Positions 59,539 through 64,000 of a stretch of 64,000 bases of DNA are shown here, one piece after another. The position numbers were made by a program, and so were the translations under genes. Position 1 is the stretch's first letter. Each line of letters starts with the position of its first letter. The stretch is from Tomocerus qinae (Eukaryota > Arthropoda > Collembola > Entomobryomorpha > Tomoceridae). The notes beneath the pieces were generated by a model. It worked only from the letters and a program-made list of their open reading frames with translations. It was not told the DNA's origin and searched no databases. The DNA lies in the NCBI GenBank assembly GCA_020055645.1, contig CM034546.1:91202001-91266000 (forward strand). Direction: 5' to 3'.

Positions 59539-62500
59539 CTATGGCAAAGCTTGCATAAACGTTCTGAATTCAGCAGCATTTCTTTCCATCCATCGTATGT
59601 TTCTGTTTATGTTGAACTTTGAATTCTCCAAAGAGCTGCGGACAGGTGCTAATGTATCATTGTTGTTGGTAATAAATCTTTCCAACTAGAAAATATAAAT
59701 GTACACAGGCAAAATATTATTTAGTACTGTTGGAGGTTGACTGTAATAGAATAAGTCTGATATAATTGTATATATGTAGAGAATGACTTACATCAGCAAG
59801 ATCGAATTGATTGCTAAAATAATTGCTCAGAGCGGAAACAGTGTTGGAAAAGATACTAACTCCGTACCTATTGAATGAAATAATTAGCTACTGCACTAGT
59901 TAATTTATATCAATTTAATCTATAGATTACATATCAGCAATCACCTTCTAACAAGGGTGGCAAAATTATTTCTGATAAAATTGAAAGTCAGTTCAGCACC
60001 AGCAGAATTTCCAGCTACGGATTGCAGAGCAGTTAGACGATGAGCTGTTTCCAGGCCAGAGTTAAGATCCAAAGCTAGATCCAGTAGTCTTGACACAAAT
60101 GATTAGTTTTCATAACGTCCACCAAAAGTCAGATAATATTTCAAGCCTTTCAAATCTACCTTGTAAGTCGAAATGATGATTTTGCGCAACCTAAAGCTCG
60201 GATCAAATTGACTTTTGCAGTATCACGTTCAGCTATTTTATATTGTTGTAAAACAAAATTCCATTCAGTATCTCCTCCATTAGCTACTGCAGTGCAATAA
60301 ACACTCGCTTGCAAATCCGGTAAAATTCTAAAAAAGCATCAAAGAAAACCAACTTTAAGAAATTAATCTTTTCCGTCGAAAAAATATCTGATATGTGTTA
60401 TACACAAATGATAAAGCAATTAGTAAATATGTGCATACATTTCCGTTTGTCCAGGACTCTGTGACCAAGCTGTGAACTTTTCTTTGGCGTAGGATATGCA
60501 ATCTGCGTACCCCATATTGCAAGTCCATTCGAATAGTCTGTTTCTAATAAGCGTAGCATTTGCAACAGACTCACCAGGCTGTGGGTCGATTCCGATTGCC
60601 AATAACGGTTCAGTCATCAGTCCCAAGATGTATTTCTAATTCAATATACATCTTTAGCTGAAACATAAGTTCATTAAATAGGAATGACTAATCACATGGA
60701 ATTATCTAATTACTTTAAATGAAGTAAAAGCAGCCGAGCGCCCAAACATTCTGTAGGGAGTTGCCATGTTCGTCACCTTCAAAATGCATAACTCACTTTA
60801 GATGATTTTGCATGAGCTTATTTTTCTATTTCAATTGCGATACTTACAAATGCTACCCAGGGAGTCAAGTTACGCTCGTTTTTCAGGTATGTAGTTAATC
60901 TTAAAGCTTGGCTAAGATTTGAATATCCTTCAGAGTTAAAATTGCAATTAGAAATGCACAGGTATAGTTAGCACTGGAAAGGGTTGATGTTGCACTAATC
61001 GGAATACAGAAATTGTTTTAGCAATTTACCGGAAAATGCCAAATTGAGATTGTTATCAATTAATCCACTTCGGCTTAATTCATCAATAGCTGCATGGTTC
61101 GTTAGCAGTTGTTGGATAATCAGATCAAGATTTCTAGTGTCATATTGCACTCGGTAATACCCTTATAAGTAAAAACAATCAGGAGTTATCATTTATGGAA
61201 TGCTACAGATACTAATGATGTTTCATTTATGTGTTACCGATTTGTTGAGGATTTACAAGAAGCCATTCGTTTTCATAGCCCAAATTATTAATCGTTAGAC
61301 TTGTATTTAACATCCACGCTGAATTTGAGTAGGTAGCTCCTTGTCTCATGTATGTCAGAGGAATGTCCCAACGTTCTCCTTTGTCAACTGGGCTACCAGG
61401 ATCATTCACAACGAATTTTCTCTGGAGCAAAGATAGTTATACCAATCAGCATTTGTCGTTTCAACAAAGCAAGTTATATTGATTACCTGTTCAAATCTCA
61501 CAGATCCATCGGCATTTCTGGTGACTAAAATGAAAACATTAATCTCAGTTTACTAATATCATTATTTACAGGTGGATAGTGCATAAAATTAAAAATAACC
61601 TTGGACAAGAGGAAATCCACTTTGCAGAGTCCTGCATAATTACCATTTAAAATTAAATTAAGTCTTTAAACATGTTTTAAAAGATATCAACATGTAAACT
61701 TGTGTACCAAGTATCCATTATTTCCTTGAACGTTCTTTCAGTTGGAATTCGACTCCCAGCTACAGCTACGATGTTCAGTTCAGTGAATAAATCATCTTGA
61801 TGTGCATTTTCAAATTCACTGTAATTAATACAATCTACTTCTTAAGTTCGTCTACAAAATACAGTTAAATTTCTATTACTTCTGCAATTACAAGAATCTT
61901 ACTAATGATCCAAAAAGTTGGTTAGGCCGTGTCTCATGACAGGTTCGGTAAGAAAATTGTCCATCATGCGAACAATTGAAGCTCCTTTGCTGTATGTGAT
62001 GGTGTCGAAAAGGCCTGCTGTTGGGATGACCACTGTGTAGTGAATCGGGTGTGTGGATGGGAGAATATCTGCTTGCATTGCAGTATGCACAGTCGAAACT
62101 AGACTACAGTAGTAAATATTGCACAAAATTTTTATATGGGAGAACAAGAGATTTATGAATGTCATATTTTGATACAAGGAAAACCAACCTTTCCATAGGT
62201 GCATAATCATCCATTCCAATTCCTTTTACACCGACACTGGAGTAATATGATGCGAAGCCTTCATTGAGCCAAATATCTGAGTTTCATAAGTTTTTATGTA
62301 ATAAAATTGCAATAGTTTTACAAAAAGCTCTAAAATGTATACAAAAATTTTACCATCCCACCAACTCATAGTGACCTGGAAAAAGTAATACATGTATAAG
62401 CCATGATACGTGGTTTGGGTGTTCATGATTATTAGTTACATACAGTCAATATAAAAATTGTTACCAAATTTCCAAACCATTGGTGAACTAATTCATGTGA

Positions 62501-64000
62501 TATTGTGTTGGTCATTGACACTTTGTCCTGAACTGTGGTCAACCCTTCGATATATAATAATCGTGATTCCCTGTAAAGGAGGACATGTTTGTTCATCATC
62601 TCTATAAACTGCATTTATATGTATTGTGTCGTTTACCTGTAGGTGTTAAGGCCCCAATTTTCTAATAAAAAATAGAATAAAATTGAAATTTACAAAATAC
62701 AACTGAATTTGGTTGAATATTCTCAATTCGCTGTAAAACATGACTCACCCATTGCTCTAAAGATGATGGAAGGAAGAAAAAAACAAAATTGTATTAGTGA
62801 TATAGAATTTGTTGAATTGAGAAAGGACAAACATTTGAATAATTGTCTGATTTACCCCATAGTGTAATCCGGAATGCTGATTTTATCCATTTTTGTAACT
62901 AAAAAAGTTTTTATGTACTTTTAATGTTTAAAATCATTGAAGGAGAAATTAATAATCAAAATGTGATTTACGTGAAGAAGGAATCTCAAAATAATCTTCA
63001 AGGTATTTGAGCAATTTTGCAGAGATATCTGGAGAATAATCTCCGCCATTTCTTTGCATTAACGGAGATGGTCCCCAAATTGTGACAGGTTTATCATATA
63101 AACCAGTTTGGGCTGCTTTGCTTTCAACTGAAGATAGAATGAGAAAGGTTATAAATAAGTTTAAAAAACTCAGATAATTAAAATATTGCATTATGAAATT
63201 GTGTGCTAACAGTCAGAAACTGCAAAGCAAACTAAATACGAGCTGATAGGGGGAGTCTCCTCAAAAGTGTCTTTAAGCCACCCAGGTAGTCCTGGACTGT
63301 TAAAGGAATAAAATAATTACTACTAGCTATGTATGTGCGAAGTAATATCAATATTTATCAGATTACAATGTAGGAAATAAATTAGGAATGTGAATATTTA
63401 CACAGTTTCGTTGGCCGCTATCTTAATTCCATTGGACAATGAATGATATTGGGGTAATCGAACAATGCTTATTTTCCAGATAGCTTTTAGTTGAGGCTCA
63501 TCAAAGCATGGACTGCGTCATAGAAAATGTTGGAAGATTATGAAAATTTTAATATGTAACAAATGTGATTTATAATTTATTATCGTATACATTGTCACAA
63601 TATTATGATTGTGACAATGTCTTATTTTCATATGGATGTACGAAAGACTAAAGATAAACAGTTGAGAGAGTAAAATTGAAATACATACAATACTCTTCTT
63701 GCGTCTGCGGGCTCAAAATCTGTCACAGCCAAATTCCTAAGGAAAATGAATGCAACTGTGAATTCTTACTGCTATGATATCATGGGTTAAGTTAGTTTAA
63801 AGGTTAATTTAAGTATATTTTAAACCTTGTTACACCATCGTTTGTTTTGTAGGAACTTCTATAGAAGCCATAATGTATACCTATGTCGGTAATAATTGGA
63901 GCAACGTATTCAATATAGATAAAATACTTTTTCCCAACTTCTAGTTGCGTGTTAAGATTTATAATGAACAACTCTTTTTCAAGATCTATAACAAAATCTG
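59539..64000 (-). CDS. Secreted M1 zinc aminopeptidase, gene 2 (5' end beyond window)
   Basis: At least 25 exons splice in frame from the window edge to the stop at 59539; the N-terminal region is missing. Exons from the edge include 64000-63826, 63296-63211, 63127-62972, 62898-62856, the 8-nt microexon 62756-62749, 62661-62637, 62570-62465, 62375-62354, 62276-62189, 62103-61903, 61818-61708, 61631-61600, 61524-61487, 61421-61238, 61161-61030, 60927-60848, 60776-60714, 60635-60439, 60327-60160, 60088-59945, 59867-59792 and 59685-59539. PCFDEPQLKA, GAMEN, HELVHQWFGN, NEGFA, TYSKGAS and GYYRVQYD are all intact. It lies 0.4 kb behind gene 1 in the same orientation and shares exon borders with it (both have a 25-nt ENWGLNTYR exon), so the pair arose by tandem duplication. 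The C-terminus FMQALP has no GPI signal. Confidence 0.9.
62749..62756 (-). other. 8-nt microexon of aminopeptidase gene 2
   Basis: AGCAATGG flanked by CTTTAG on its 5' side and GTGAGT on its 3' side. With two bases from the previous exon and two from the next it codes G-A-M-E. Skipping it would remove the exopeptidase motif and shift the frame. Gene 1 has the same residues within a 40-nt exon. Confidence 0.85.

Noticed and set aside
1..64000. CRISPR arrays, operons, prokaryotic signals, tRNA or rRNA genes
   Set aside because: The window is intron-rich eukaryotic DNA; no spaced direct repeats and no convincing tRNA box B motifs were found by eye.

Overview
This is a stretch of an AT-rich, intron-dense invertebrate nuclear genome. 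Introns are mostly 50-150 bp with GT-AG borders, and a few are GC-AG. A gustatory receptor of the arthropod 7tm_7 family, a phototransduction-type arrestin, a block of (CCTAA)n/(TTAGG)n arthropod telomere-type repeat and a pair of secreted M1 aminopeptidases all point to an arthropod, most likely a hexapod. A springtail would fit but cannot be proven from this window. All gene models below were assembled by hand from splice signals; where exon lengths are given, the reading frame is continuous across every junction.

Layout, left to right: the 3' part of an F-box/LRR gene (+, to 1294) runs tail-to-tail into a gustatory receptor (-, 1411-2897). A 935-bp hAT-type non-autonomous transposon follows (3152-4086), then a rhodanese-domain protein (+, 5584-6832), a small single-pass membrane protein (-, 7860-8620), an orphan secreted protein (+, 11023-11724) and a visual-type arrestin (-, 13415-15770). 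The arrestin has a TATA box and a photoreceptor-type TAATNNNATTA site upstream. A long sparse region leads to a 14-exon CYLD-like gene (+, 18901-25569) whose ubiquitin-protease domain has lost its catalytic cysteine. Next are a DIPK2-like secretory-pathway kinase-fold protein (-, 26826-28654), about 5 kb of gene-poor DNA, importin alpha-3 (+, 34550-37068), a second F-box/LRR gene (-, 37570-39549) and a sterol C5-desaturase (-, 40050-42784). The first intron of the desaturase holds a 1.3-kb Mutator-like foldback element.

The next gene (+, about 45.5-53.8 kb) encodes SUMO-interacting motifs, a helical region and ankyrin repeats, and may be an SMC5/6-loader (SLF-like) protein. Its first intron is packed with three transposon-like elements (45822-47357), one carrying eight CCTAA units and two 180-bp GC-rich direct repeats. 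A small cysteine-rich peptide gene may follow (about 53.95-54.34 kb). The right end holds two tandem M1 aminopeptidase genes on the minus strand (54546-59121, and 59539 to beyond the window edge). Both are catalytically intact; the second splices an 8-nt microexon inside its GAMEN motif.

Most genes are unrelated housekeeping or sensory loci. Groups that belong together are the tandem aminopeptidases (extracellular, probably digestive peptide trimming), and possibly the CYLD-like and SIM/ankyrin proteins as ubiquitin/SUMO signalling factors. The most unusual item is the intact but apparently enzyme-dead CYLD homologue. Also notable are the photoreceptor promoter site on the arrestin gene, the microexon, and several young foldback elements with readable target-site duplications.
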